In this document: in pieces, positions 12,901 through 26,129 of the stretch
How the letters are laid out: each line of letters begins with the position of its first letter
Numbering within the stretch: the first letter of the stretch is position 1
Position numbers and translations under genes: made by a program
Source: Neodontobutis hainanensis
Taxonomy: Eukaryota > Chordata > Actinopteri > Gobiiformes > Odontobutidae
Assembly (NCBI GenBank): GCA_024349245.1
Contig: JALDNG010000022.1
Location: forward strand, 4,456,001-4,520,000
Length of the DNA: 64,000 nucleotides
Direction of reading: 5' to 3'
Notes under the pieces: model-generated
What the model saw: the letters and a program-made list of their open reading frames with translations, nothing else
Told to the model about the DNA's origin: nothing
Database searches by the model: none

Positions 12901-14744
12901 CAGGGTTAGTGGCTGCTTCAGAAAGAGGGAATGAAGAGTGATAAAGAGAGGGGGTAGGCAACCAGAGAGCTGCAGAGGAGAAATAGAATTTTTCCTTTCA
13001 GCATTCTTAATAACAACGCACATTTGTCTCACCAATTTCAATTTGTGAGTAATATTCATCTGCAGGAGAGATGGGAAAGAGCCCTGACTCAGAAAACATG
13101 TGTTGAGGTTGTATTACATCACAGCTGAGTGAATCTACAACGCAGCGAGAAATCTGGCTCTTCTATAACACAGATCTTCCTGCTGTGTTGATCATTGTTT
13201 CAATAGAGAGTCCAGAAAAAAATCCAGATTGTCAGTTACAATTATTTTGACTAAAGCTGAACAAGGCTTACGTTTCTCCTTAATGCACCTCACTCTCCTG
13301 TGTTCGGACAGAGCATACTTTGAAAAGAGAGAGTACTGAAGAGACAATCTGGCCCCTTTTTTTTTTTTTTACTTGATGACAAAGTAAGATTAACATAATA
13401 ACCATTTGAAATCCTGTTTATTTGTAATAAGTGTTGGGAACAAACGTGTAATCATTTGTTTTGAAAAAGACAAAGCCGATACCTGGCCTTTGAACCCTTT
13501 TGTGGTGTCCCATTCTAGAATGTTGAAAGTTTTCTCGCCTTCATCTTGTTGCCTACACGGTCTCCATGGTGATGGTGATGGATGGATGGTTCTTGCGTCT
13601 CCTTCGCACAGGTGTTCTTGTGGTATCCTTGTCTCCTTTCCATATTCCTCTGATTGACCCTGGGCTCTCCAGAGAACTACCTCATTTTAAAAGAAACCCA
13701 TACTGGAACCCTAAAACCACCCCTGTACCTCTTTTCTTCCTCATTTTTTGCTATGCACATCCATTTTTAATATTTTTGCCCTCACCTCCTCACCATTTCT
13801 CTGTCTGATCAGTAACCCTTCTGGTGGTTGGCTCATTTGTTCCCATTTCCTCAGTTTCTCTTAGTATGCTGGTCGTGGAGTGATATTAAAGCTGAACCCA
13901 GAATCCTACACCTAGAGGAATCGTGTCGGTGCAGATGCTGTCTTCATGTTAAAAGACTAGCCCGTACTCCTCATGGGCATAGACAAGTAGATTTACCCAG
14001 AGCATAACAGCAAGCCTGGGAAAATCCTTTATCTCGTCCTGTTTTAAAAGCAGAACAACTAAAGCAAACACTTGATATGTAGAGGCTCTGCCAAAAGCTT
14101 ATTAAGAAAAACACTTAACAATTAAACCAAGCTGATGTTAATAAACTGGGTCAGACCAGCAACTATTTAGCCTAGCATTTAGCCCAGTGCAAGGGTAACA
14201 GCCACTGTCATGGGAATGCTAATGAAACTAAGGAAAACAAAGGCTGGTTAATGAGAGCTGTGAGATAAGAGAGCAGAGGCTAGGACACACACAAACACGC
14301 AGCAGAAGCTTCTCTCTTTCCACACTAATTAGAGAGGAAGGACTATATGTGGAAGAAAACCTAACTAACCGCCTGCGTCAATACCACTCCATGCATGCCT
14401 GTCTTGGCCATTGGCCTCAAAGTCACGTAGGAAAGAAGGGGATGGAAAAGAGAAGCTGCAGGGAAACAAATTAAACAGAGGGCGAGACAGAGAGGGCAAA
14501 GAGACAGTAGTCTGTGGGAATGAAGATGAATTTACACAGCTCCATAAGGATGGGATCTGCGCATGATGTAGTAATAATATGAAAGGAGATCAAGTCATTA
14601 GCCATTGGAGGGCTCACCAGCTGTAATTAGAGCCAGTGTATGTTCACATTTCTCACAAACATGCACTGATGCACTTTGACATCAGTGTCAGTCCACATTA
14701 AGACTCTTAGTGAAGGCTTTCGTCCTCAAAAAAAAAAAAAGATA
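9986..14744. other. Long unique non-coding stretch
   Basis: No gene supported across about 4.7 kb. Minor items: a pyrimidine-rich patch at 10370-10500, a short AT run at 11140-11152, a small palindrome GCTCACTTGTGAGC near 12798-12811, a poly(T) run at 13357-13370, and a C/T-rich patch at 13590-13850. Parts such as 10080-10260 and 12660-12840 have even composition and could be conserved non-coding DNA, but that cannot be seen without alignment. Confidence 0.45.
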
Positions 14745-15710
14745 TAGTGCTACAGCTATTGATTATTTTAGTAATCGAGTAATCTTTCAATTATTTGGTT
14801 TAAAGAAGTAGTCGGAGAAACAGCTTAACTGCATTTTTTTTTCAGTTCAACACAACACATAAGGTTTTCTGTTTGAAATAACATGAACATGTATTTACTC
14901 TTGATTAAACATCCATCAGTGTTGTAATGACACTTCCATTTCACATTATATGTGCATTTTTAATGCAAAAAAATAAGGCAAATACATAAAAAAGAAAATA
15001 CATAAACAAAAATGCTGTCTAATAGAGTATGACAAAGCATTGCACATCTATTATCATTGAAATTTACTTTTGTATGTTTTAATGCATTTCAAATGCCTTA
15101 AAAGAAAAACATAATCTCAGGTTCAGCTTAAATAATAGCATTACAAAGACATTGTAAAATAAAATAAAGGTTAATCCAAAAGCTGCCTTTTAGTTTACAG
15201 TGCATTGCATCTAAAAATAGAATAGTTCTCTGATTTGTTCGGTGACTGTCCTGAGACCTGAAAAGCGGGCGCTTTCACTTTGCTTGACTGTGCTAACACA
15301 AAGCTAAAAAACAACATGAGCCAAGTCCTTCACGGAGACGGTGATTCTTGCTCTAACATTGAATCAACAGTTATATGAACATGTGAGGACCTTAACCAAA
15401 CAGCTGCAGACAGTACGACGGGTTCAGCTCCAGACACACAGCGTTCTGGTTATTAGCTCACCGCAGAGACTACACTGTAAATGTTCACTCAACGAGGCGC
15501 TCCAGACTTGATACTAAGGTCCCTAGAGGATCAGGTACAGGTGTGATTTGGGGATGAAACCAGGGTATGCAAATACAATTGGCGAATGCTCCGGATCTCA
15601 GTGGATGTGTGACAGTGGCCTGGATGGAGGTGCCCGCCCGAATAACCAAGGCAACATGGAAATGGTTTGAGCCATTTTTTTAATTGAATTACTTGATTAA
15701 TTCAATGAAT
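14745..15710. mobile_element. Possible hAT-like non-autonomous DNA transposon remnant
   Basis: The left edge carries a TAGTGCTACAGC start followed by a TAATCGAGTAATC-type subterminal block (14758-14784). The right edge carries the inverted counterpart, an AATTACTTGATTAA block at 15681-15711. Alternating ATTGATTA/TAATC words beside a TAGNGCTNCAGC end are typical of a common fish hAT group. The interior is AT-rich with no transposase trace. The right terminus and an 8-bp target duplication were not located, so the limits are approximate. Confidence 0.4.
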
Positions 15711-15899
15711 GAATTTAACTGAATGAAATCAATGAAAGGTTTAAGCAAGTTTGGGAATGGATCAGAGCATCTACATAACTCCACATGTGGCAGGCGGTTT
15801 TCAGCGGGCAGTGGTTTGTACCAACCTAAATTGGTGAAAGCAATGACTGACAATTGCAAACAGCAATGACAAGGCATGCTATGTTGGATGTGCTGGACA

Positions 15900-16065
15900 A
15901 GGCAGCATTTAGGACTTACAGGATCTCTGTGGCAGATATCAAACTAAAACCACTTGGTTTAGAATCTAGACTTGATGGTAAGGCCTTGTTGGGACATAAA
16001 TGGGCGTCTTCACAAAGCTGACCCTTAGGGTGGTCATAATGTTCTGGATGTTACTTTATTATATT
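15900..16065 (+). mobile_element. Possible Tc1/mariner-like terminal fragment
   Basis: The string GGGTGGTCATAATGTTCTGG at about 16028-16047 resembles the end of a known fish Tc1-like element group, and the preceding bases look like a decayed transposase C-terminus. No matching opposite terminus is visible. Low confidence. Confidence 0.25.
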
Positions 16066-16112
16066 GTCGTAACCACATATTACCTGAAAGAATCATCTCA
16101 CAGTTTTACCTT

Positions 16113-16147
16113 ATGGCAGATAGCGGTCTACGACAGCTATCTGCCAT
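16113..16147. repeat. Perfect 12-bp inverted repeat
   Basis: ATGGCAGATAGC at 16113-16124 is exactly the reverse complement of 16136-16147, with an 11-base loop. It could extrude as a small hairpin. The loop holds no sequence I recognise. Confidence 0.85.
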
Positions 16148-17035
16148 ATTGACACCAGTTAGGTTTCCCAGAAATGACATGCATTTAGAGATAACTACAG
16201 CACTTTTTAGGAGACAGGAGTGATTTTAAATGCTACCTACAGCAGCATGTGAAGCCAAGTTTGAATTGAGCAAAGTACAAGTGTCATCTTCCAGACAGCC
16301 TCCCCCAGCCCCCAGCGGACCCTCCTCTCCATCTCTGCACTCCTCAGACATGCAGCAAATACTAACCACTGGGCTTTTCCCCTCTCCGGGCCTGACCTGA
16401 TATTGCTGCCACTCCTCTTCCAATAGCCCGAGGCGAAGGCTGAACTTAATCTGGGTTAGAGGTGGGAACATCCAGAACATCCAGGAGTGTCAGCCTAATA
16501 AGCATGCAGCTAAGGTTTGGGGAGAGACGACCACATCTCGCCTCTTCTTTGGCGATCCATCGTTCACTTTCCACGTTTCATTTTGCTCTCCTTACTTCTG
16601 AGGCCTGAACACAATCTATAGTCACTTTTATTATTATCCCCTCTATATTTCCCTCTTTTTTGCACTCTATCTGCCTCATTTTCAATTTCTCCCTCTCTCT
16701 TGTACAATCAATCAGTTCTGAATTACTCATTTACTTCGTCTCTGGGCGCTGCATATTCTCTGCCACTGAGGACTGTTAATTTTCTCCCCTCCCGCGCGTT
16801 CCCTTTACTCTCCTTGATAGAATCAGATGCTATTTGTCTATTAAGGGGCCACAGGGATATTTAATAAAGGGCCTGTAATAACTTGTGTTCTGCCAGCATG
16901 GTAAGTGTGTGTGTGCAAGAGTGTGTTTCCAAAGCAGGCGGCTGGCAGCATATCCTCCCATTCTCCACCTTGATGAGAAAATTAACATGTCTGATGTAGT
17001 GGCTGATGAGAAGTCATTCCAACGCCAATGGTGAA

Positions 17036-17170
17036 TGTCGCAGTTAATTTTCTATTTAGCTACAGTAACCCTAACCAACTCTAATTGATTAGGTGATCAA
17101 AATTAATTGGTATTAGGCCACAGCTATGGATTCATTTGTCTTTTATGAATACTAATTGACCCCAGGCTGC
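17036..17170. promoter_or_regulatory. Homeodomain-site-rich block, candidate conserved non-coding element
   Basis: It contains TAATTGATTA at 17082-17091, an exact TAAT-NN-ATTA (P2) palindrome of the kind bound by paired-class homeodomain dimers. It also has TTAATT near 17044, AATTAATTGG at about 17102-17111 and CTAATTGACC near 17153. The density of TAATT words with otherwise complex sequence suggests a cis-regulatory element. Conservation is not visible here. Confidence 0.35.
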
Positions 17171-19778
17171 CCCTGTACCCACACCACTCCCGGTCTTCCG
17201 TGACTCTTCCCTGACTCTGCAACACTATCTTGATGGCCAAGATCTCCCTGGCTGCATCTGTGTAGACAGGATGCGTAAAAGTGGCAGGAAAGTATGTATG
17301 TTTGCATGTTTTCCTCTTCCCCTTCTTACATGGCTTATAGGGAGTTTGTAGCTTAAAGTAATCTAGATACCACCAAATCTATTTGTGCATGCACCAGAAA
17401 GCATCAGGTATTCCAAATAAATTCCAGATGAATCTAAACCAAAGATTTTATTAAGTAAATTGTGTTGGCCTGTTTTACGTTTCAGGCCAACCTCATTCAA
17501 TATTTTATGTGGTTCACATTTCACAACAACAAAAATGATGACAAAAGCACATCTGTAAGACACTCATACATTTCATTCTGTACCATGTGAAGATACTTCT
17601 GTGCCTATTTTAATAATAGTAATTACCAGTAATGAAAAATATAGTCTTTCCAAAGCCACTTTCATCAAAGGTATTGACTGATGGCGATGAGCTATTGATT
17701 TGGAGGTGGGATTCTCCGAAGGATTATTAGCTGTTATAACTGTTACTCAACATAAGCAGATAAGGGAAGCATGCACTCCACCACACAGATCTCTTATCAC
17801 TGCTCACATGCTTTCTCTGGCAATTGGTTTTAGACAGAAACACAAAAATGTTATTTTGTTCACGCACTTCCAGGAGCCCCAGAGAAGCTGAGGCTATCCG
17901 CTGTCATGGCAACCAGCCTGTAAAGGTGCGATTGGTCAAGGAAACGACATGCAGAGAAATGTTTGCTGAGAGGAGTTATGTAAATTCACACAATCCAAAC
18001 ACGCCATCCAAACACTTATGTACACATATGTGCAGACTGACAGACTCCATCAGGAAGAAAGTTCAAAATGGTGAGAAATGAGTAAACAAACAAACACTGA
18101 CATGTTGTGTACACATTAATGCCACAGTATAGAATGTGACAGGTTGGTTTAGATAATTTTAAATAAATACAGCAAGATGTTTAATTAAAATATGCAAATG
18201 CGTGCACAGTTTGGAAGCTATCAAATTCTACTTAACAGAAGGAAATCTTCTCTGACTACATTTCAATTACAGCCTCGCTGCACATTTTTCAGCGGCTCCA
18301 CTCAAACAGAGAGAGAGATTCCTCCAAGTGCTCTGAAATTAGACATCTAATGCAAGGTTCAGCGAAATGACTATTGTTCTGGTTCCAGCAGCACACACAG
18401 AGCAGATTAAACATCAACATCATTAGCCGTGATTTAAAAGCTCTAGCCTCTTATGGAGCTCGATGAAAGACTTAATGGGAGAATTATTACAGAGATAGAT
18501 ATAGATGGATATACTTTAATATTCACAAAATTTGGATCCTTCCTCAACTTATTTCACCACAGACTAATGTCTGCATGTCTGTGCATGGGGATATAGTAAG
18601 CCTTAGGTTGGGAAGTACACTAGACTATATCTTAGACCTTTTTCCTTTTTGCCGGTCCCCGGTGCCCAATTAGAGAGAAGAGAAAATCAAACCAGTCAGG
18701 GCCTCGGAAAATGGTCGATTACGCTGACCCCGTGTGTGAAACATATATGTAACATGTCAGGCTTCAAGCTTTGCTAATAAATCAGCTTATACATTTGTTG
18801 ACCCTAACATTCTACAATAATTCCACAGTGACAGAAACATTTGGACTGAGGATAGCGACCCAAGCTGTCACTGTAACATGTGCTAACAGCCAACAACTAT
18901 TGATTCCATTTGATTTTTATTTTTTTTATAAATGTCTGCACTCTTTGAAAATGGCCACTGCACTAAGTGGTTATGTCTACACTAGTGGCTTAAGGTTAAG
19001 TTCTATGCAAATCAGATGCGCTCATTTAGTACCTAAGTGGAAGTGGTATGGAACTATGAATCCCCCTGCCTTGCCCTAATTAATCATTCATATTTCACAT
19101 CAGCATATTCAAATGACCCGAGTGGTGTTACCTCCAATGGGGGAGGAGAGTTGGAAAAAAAGTTAGAAGAGCAAAAAGAATGCAAATGACAAACACGATT
19201 GAGGCTATATCCACACAAAGACATTTTCAGGAAGTATAACCAGGAAGTGAACCAAAGCTCTGTTCATTAAGTTTCAAAAATTTGCCACTGTAAATGTAGA
19301 TGACATTTTCATTTTACAACATTTTATTGAAATAAAGACATCAATATAGATGCAGCCAGTGTACAAAAACAATTTGGTTCCATGCTGTTCATTTTTAGGC
19401 TTCTGTCAAATCCATGCAGCATTGCAGTTAGCCTGTGACGGTGCAGTACCATCTGCATTAGCACTTGGCTGTGTCAGAGAAGAAGAAGCTGTGTGCTGTC
19501 AGAGCCAAAGCACCAAAGTCTTTATGGCCACAGCTGACAGACTCCAACCTCTGGCCTATTAGTGAACAGACTGGGAGCCTCTGTGCGCCTCGTCGGAGAG
19601 TCTTGATTAGGGCTTTGGGGAGACTGAGAGCGCGGTGACAGACGGAGGGGGAAAATACAATGACAGAATGGAAAGAAGATGTGATAAAAAAAAATAGAAT
19701 TTGGGTGGTGTAGAAAATAGTGAGCAGGTTTTGAATTGAATAAACAGCAATAGGACTTGAGTGAGCGCAGTGTTCAAA
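17171..19778. other. Unique non-coding stretch
   Basis: No gene supported. It holds a GATA-rich patch at about 18494-18520 and several scattered ATGCAAAT octamers (about 18194, 19003 and 19182). Open frames do not resemble known proteins. Confidence 0.5.
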
Positions 19779-20045
19779 CTGTCGTTGTGTCCTTGGGCAA
19801 GACACTTAACCCACCTTGCCTCCAGTGGCACTGGTGTATGAATGTGTGTGACTGTAGAGGTGTGTTTGGTGGTAGTAGGAGAAGGTTGAGCGCCGTTTGT
19901 GTGACAGCCCCCCTCTCTGTCTGCCCCAGGAGTGGATGTGTGTGAATGGGGTGAGTGGAAGCATGATGTAAAGCGCTTTGCCCGAAAAAGGGTGCAAAAG
20001 AGGGTGCAAAAAAGCGCTATATAAATGCATGCCATTTACCATTTA
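19779..20045 (+). mobile_element. SINE copy lacking its tRNA-like head
   Basis: Bases 19781-19828 are identical over 48 nt to the body of the tRNA-derived SINE at 41811-42052, in opposite orientation. The copy ends with AAAGCGCTATATAAATGC at about 20011-20028, the shared 3' signature. No A-box/B-box head precedes it, so it looks 5'-truncated. The middle (19829-20010) is longer than in the other copy, suggesting a different subfamily. The flanking minus-strand open frames are artefacts. Confidence 0.75.
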
Positions 20046-23000
20046 AACTTTAAACAGATTAAGGAGGTGGCAGTAATTGGAGGGAAATGGAGTGATGGAA
20101 GGTGGAGGTGAATGGGTGGATTGAGAAATATGATGGAGCGCACGATGAAGGCTGTGTTAAGCTGTATGTATTGATGCTGCCCAACAATATTCTACCTACC
20201 TTCTGTGTGCTGCAGTAGGGAAAGTGGGGGGTATATACCAGGTATACCAGAGGGGTTAAAAAAAAACATCAGCAAAGATTGTCACAGTGAGAGGTATAAT
20301 ATTTGATCATTTTAAGCTCATTGTTCTAATAATAAGGACGTTCGAAGTCTTTCTGTAAATGTGTGTAGTTTAAATTTGTAGCACTAATTTATAAAAATTA
20401 TCAAATCAAAAGCTATTATCTCTATCTATCATTGCTATGCAGCTGTTAATCATCATTAAATGTTAAGACAACTAACTCGTTTATCATAATCACATTATTA
20501 TTATCATTACTATCAGTACCAGACTTATGAGTCACTGATGAGACATTGAGTTTTTACCAACACTCCGCCGTCGCTCTGTCCTTGTCAGGTCTGAGCAGTT
20601 GCTTGTATAAAAAACGACTCTCTCACAATATGAAGCCAGTGACTTTTTTTCAATGCCACTGTGTTGTGGCCTGCAGATGATTGGCTTCCAAGCACCAAAT
20701 GAAAAATTATTTCTTGTGACTGTAATGGTGGAATGAAATATTTAGTCATCACCTCACAAGAGAGTGAAACAAAAGTGTCACACTAAAGTTTAGCCGACTG
20801 CTGTGTCGCAGTTTGGATGAAATGGCTGTAAACCTTGACTTTGCCATGTATTTGGTTTTCCAAGAAGTAGGCAGACTGAGGACATGCGTGCAGACAGAGA
20901 GCGTTTCAGGCTGAAGATGGGTAAGCAAAAGTCTGCAGCATCCTACTGGAGTCTCCTAAAGGCTGCCTGCTGCATGTGGGGGGTATCTAGAGCAGGACTG
21001 GGGGTAGGGGTTGAGAGTCAGGCTCGGCTGATTACTGGGTGGGCTGGCTGGCTGGCTGATGAGTAGTGAGGCTGGCTGTCAGTGTGAGCCTGTAATTGAG
21101 GGTGGGTGTGAGCTTCCCCCATGGATTCTCTATATTCTTACAGCTGCACTGTACATACAGGCTGTTCACGCAGAGCCCAAGTAATCATCATCTGCTGCTC
21201 AAGTCTGGACTACAGAACACCTCTATATCAGCAGGCTTTATCAGAGGAGAGGTAGAGCCTGCACAAGTAAGAGTCTGTGGTACCGTGACCCTCCTCAACT
21301 ACCCATCCATTTCAGGCTATTCTTTCTCTATCCAGACACACACATCTGCTATTTACATGTGTCCTCTTAAGTTTGTTCAGATACATCCCAACATATACAA
21401 CATAGACCACCTAAAAATGCATTCTCTCAGGACATTTCTGGGTTTTAGCACTAGGACATAAAAAAGCATATGTCACACCATGAACTTCTAAAGTATCTGA
21501 CCTGGAAAAGTCCCTCAAGACAGAAAGAGTACTTTTGTTACGAGATGAAAAATTGTTCATTTTTCATTTGGATCCATTGCTTAACGGTGTGTTTGGTTAG
21601 GTGTAGCTCCCTGGGGAGTCTGGGCCTGTGATCTGGCGCTGCGGCAGGTTGAAAAGGAATTCACATCTACTGCTGCCTCAAATCTATCACATCAAAAAAC
21701 TAGGCTTAAATGTATTTCAGTTTACCATTTTAGAACTCTTAAGCCGTCTCCTTTCATTCTCTGTCTCTCTCTTGACTCCAACATATTTTCTTTACTGCCA
21801 AGGATAGAGATGTTTGTAGCATTTCATCAAGCTTTCAATTGCTTTATTCCCTCCCACTCTCTGGCCTCTTTAGAAGTAGGGGATTTGCTGCAAAGCCCTA
21901 CTGTATTGTTTTTGTTGACTTAGTGTGATATATAGACTTTACTTTCAGTGAGGCTGCATGGTGCTTCAAACTTACCATGACACACAAATACACTTAGTGC
22001 CATTCTGTGTAAGTCACTTGGAAAGCTCACATCAAATCTTCTGCATGGTGGGTCCGTAGGGCCCTGAGGAGTTGCCCATAGAAATGGCCTGAGATAAGGC
22101 ACACAGGGGTACAATAGATCTATAGTGGTCAACATTGACAGGGTCAGAACCAGAGACATGCTCCATTGGACCACACAGACAAGCTGCTGTTGCTTTAATT
22201 GGCACCAAAGCAGCCCAGTGCGCTCCACTCGCATTAGCCCGAGCTTTAAGGACAATAGCCGCTCAAGGACCACAACAGCAAAGCAGACGAGAATTAATGA
22301 TGGCCATTATGGCTGCTAGCTACCACCATCCGTTAATTTCAAACCAGGTTTTTACAAGACGGATAATTAAGGCCAGGCAGCATCTTCTGGCATGTAAGAT
22401 TTCCGCTTTTAGTGTAACACATCTGACAGCGTGCTTCAATTTTAGCTCTCAACCCCCACCTCTAATCTGCCTTGACTATAGCTTTGGGCTATTTGGCAAA
22501 AACATTTATGTTCGTTTGGTTTAGTGCCTTAAATTAGCCCACATCACACTGCTCTCAGTTTGACCTGTTTAATGCATCTTGACACTGGCAATCCTCTAAC
22601 AAGCGTCTGAGTGTGCGCAGACATGGGCTGTTTGATTTCCCCACACTTCTCTGCTGCAAAAAAAGAGTTCAAAGTCTCATATTTGAGTGAGGATATAAAA
22701 GGCAGAAGGAAAGCCCTGAGAGGGAGACTGAGTACGGGGGGGGTGCTTTTACGCTCGCAGTGAAAAGGTTTTAAGAAGCCTGTTTAAAACGGCTGATGTT
22801 AATTGCCACTGATTCCTCTTCTTGTTCCTCTCTCTCGCTCTGTCTCTTTCATGTGTATTGCGTCTGGCAAATGAATTTGCACAGGCAGCATCAAGGAATT
22901 TCTGTGCACAATCAGATAATACAGAGCAGTGCCTGAAAGGCTGAGCTAAGATAATGGTTGGATTTATGGAAAATCTCATCACATGCTTTCTTCCTCTCAC

Positions 23001-23795
23001 CTGCAAGCAAATCACAGCCACAAGCAGCACAACAATAACATTCATGTCTGTCTATGTTCACAAAGTCTTTTATGCATAATGTGTTGGAAAAACATAAAAA
23101 AAAAAATGTGGAAGTCATGAACGAGGTGTCTGAGGGAGATTTTTTTTTATTTTGACATTCAAAAAATAAACTCCAGCAGAGCAGAATACAAAGCAGAGTG
23201 GACCGAAGGCAACAATAGAAGAACAACCACTCTTTCATCATTAAAATGTGTTTCTGTGTTATAGGGTCATTTTTGTTCCAGAATTTAGATAGTGGGTGGG
23301 TTATTTTTTCCAGTTTCAGCCTTTAAACAGATATGTCGGCCAACGCCTGCAGAGATAACATTGGGCTGCTCCTAGCGTCACAAAACTGACCTTACTTGTA
23401 ACAAAAAACTTTAAAACCGGAAATAAACTCCATCCTTTGACTGCTGCTGTAGCTCACCCTCCATTAAATTGAAAGTTAATGGATTAATGGACCAACAAAT
23501 TTCCATTGAACTGATATGTCTGTAACACAACACTGACATCCTTTGAGTCAAGACTGTTATGTGTGAACATGCTGCTGAAAATATTCACAATCTTTTAAAT
23601 GTATGACATATTAGAGCATGAAAGGAAAAGTAGTAATGCCTGTGATTTGGACAAGTGGCCCACACTGAGCCGTTGTGACAGGGCCTGGGTGAGAATGACG
23701 TCTGGATGAATAAACTTCATGTGACACAGTGAAGAGGCCTGACCTTTGAGATGAGAGAAGGAGGATGTAGGGACAGATGGGGATCACACTGCAGC
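20046..23795. other. Unique non-coding stretch with possible regulatory parts
   Basis: No gene supported. A short GGCT repeat lies at about 21042-21058. A TATA-like string (TATAAAAGGC) is at about 22693-22702. The part at 22180-22420 is complex, homeobox-motif bearing (AATTAATGATGG, GTTAATTTC, ATAATTAAGG) and looks like a conserved non-coding element by composition only. A stretch of A and T runs lies at 23095-23165. Confidence 0.45.
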
Positions 23796-23843
23796 ACGCA
23801 CACACGCACATGCATGCACACGCACACACACGCACATGCATGC

Positions 23844-23880
<37 letters not shown>

Positions 23881-23943
23881 CACACATACACACAGACAAA
23901 CACACACGCACATGCATGCACACGCACACACACGCACATGCAT

Positions 23944-23976
<33 letters not shown>

Positions 23977-24033
23977 CACACAGACACACACACACGCACA
24001 TGCATGCACACGCACACACACGCACATGCATGC

Positions 24034-24072
<39 letters not shown>

Positions 24073-24137
24073 CACACATACACACAGACAAACACACACG
24101 CACATGCATGCACACGCACACACACGCACATGCATGC

Positions 24138-24180
<43 letters not shown>

Positions 24181-24448
24181 CACACATACACACAGACACA
24201 CACACACGCACATGCATGCACACGCACACGCACACACATACACACCTACACACACACACACTCGTACACACACACACACACACATACGCATACACACACA
24301 CACACACACTCGAACACACACACACGCACACACACACACACACATGCACATATACACACACACACACACACACTCGTACACATGCACACATACACATACG
24401 TACACACGCACATGCATGCACATGCACACACACACGCACACACACACA

Positions 24449-24510
<62 letters not shown>

Positions 24511-24514
24511 CACA
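23796..24514. repeat. Compound (CA)n super-array with higher-order repeat
   Basis: About 720 bp of CA-based repeat with CG and TG substitutions. A marker word ATGCACACA recurs at 23878, 23974, 24070 and 24178 (steps of 96, 96 and 108 bp), each followed by the same ACGCACATGCATGCACACG block, so blocks of about 100 bp have been duplicated in tandem. Except for CAGAC interruptions the sequence alternates purine and pyrimidine, which favours Z-DNA. A CGCACGCACGCACGCA run lies near 24448-24468. All long Cys-Val and Thr-His open frames here (up to 323 codons) are repeat artefacts. Confidence 0.95.
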
Positions 24515-26129
24515 GTGTGTAGTTTTTGGTTGTATCTAGTGGTAACATTGCAGATTACCATTCCACACCTCTCACCTCTCATTTATGTAAAGATCTATGG
24601 TAGCCCTATAGGGACATGCCGTTGTCATTTGGCAGAAATAGGCCAAATGATGACTCCACTTTTAAAATGGCGAAAAAAAATCAGTTTAGTTCACAAATGT
24701 CCTTAACCTTCAAATAAGATTTTGTAAATAAATATATGTCTCCTTCTCTATGTGCTATTTTTTTCTGCTCATGAAAGTTGAAGGAAAAAGACCAGGACTT
24801 CCAGAGTCTTTAAAATGTCTCTTGACCAAGTGTATGTATTCGACTCAACATGCCAAATAGCCATTAGCAGACAAGAACACGCTTGCCTATGCACAAATCA
24901 TCTGTACATGTTAAGTATACTGCGTATACACTAAATAATGACGTTGGAACAATATTTACAAGAAAACGGGCACAAGGCAAAGACAGGATTATTGGTAACA
25001 TCTGTGAGGCTTATGGTGATTTCTTTGCTGCATGTCTGTCTCACACTCTGTCATTTTGTGTCTCTATCTTCCTCTGTCCCTCAGGCTGAGCGAGACATAA
25101 CAGCTAGTGACAGAAGTTAAGTGATTCCCAAACCCGCTGTTTGCACAAAAACCCAGCAGCAAAAGTCTGTCCTGCACATAGAAACTCAAACACTCCACAA
25201 TGGCTCACTGGGCCAGTCGCTTATGCATGTGTTTATTTTGTCTGCACATTCATCGATTTAGAAGTGTCATGGCCACATGTCCTTAGGAACATCCATTTAT
25301 GCCACCCAGTGCAGACTTGATCTCTTTCGTCCTGTCTATTGGAATGTAGACATCACATCAAAGTCTCACAGCCGTTTTAGATCTCAAAGGGAAAATGTCT
25401 AAATTTGCCGGTCCAATTCAAAACCATTCCGTCAGCAGCAGATGTCATACTTCAGTATTCTCTTACCCACAGACTGCAGGAGATGAAAATATTAGCAGTA
25501 GCACAGAAAGCCATATTGGTGCATTAATCCTTTAAAGATGCTGATTTTGGGTTGACTGCAGTCGTGCCATTGTGATCAAAGAGATGTGAAGAACTAGCTG
25601 AAAGTATTTGTCAGCGGCCCTTGTGGGACACACAGACAGAAGCTGGTCAAGGATGAACTACATAAAGCAAGATAGATCAAATACAGATCTGCATATTGTG
25701 AATGGTACAATACTTAACAGTGCAGTCAAGACAATACTGCACTGGAATAATTAATACACAAGCAACAAAAGATTTCAGTAGTAATCAGGGTTTTACAAGA
25801 AGGGCCAGTGTACAATATACTTGAATACTTGAAATGTAGGACCTTTACACACAAACTGATGACTGAAAAGTGGTGGGCACCAAAAACTACACATTAAGTA
25901 AGGAAAACTTTGCTTAAATAATTTAAGCAAACAATGAATGAGCAGAGGAACCAGAATGAGAACAGAGAGGATACAGATGCTTAAATTTAATAAAGCTGAG
26001 CTGCAGGAACCCAGTGGGGTGCTACAGTGACACTAAAGCAGCAGAGGGCCTACCTGTGTGTGTCTACAGTACTACTTTTTAGATATCTTTAATCATAAAA
26101 CCGAAGATATCAGGAAAATATTTTGTTTT
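24515..26129. other. Unique non-coding stretch
   Basis: No gene supported. A pyrimidine tract followed by CAG at about 25062-25085 resembles a splice acceptor, but the following frame closes within 12 codons. The 18-mer at 26054-26071 matches the minisatellite unit that starts at 26557. Confidence 0.5.

Noticed and set aside
23611..24706. Open frames of up to 323 codons made of Cys-Val or Thr-His repeats
   Set aside because: They are translations of the (CA)n array in several frames and both strands; there is no protein signal outside the repeat.
25062..25120. Terminal exon after a good pyrimidine tract and CAG
   Set aside because: The frame closes within 12 codons and nothing upstream looks coding.
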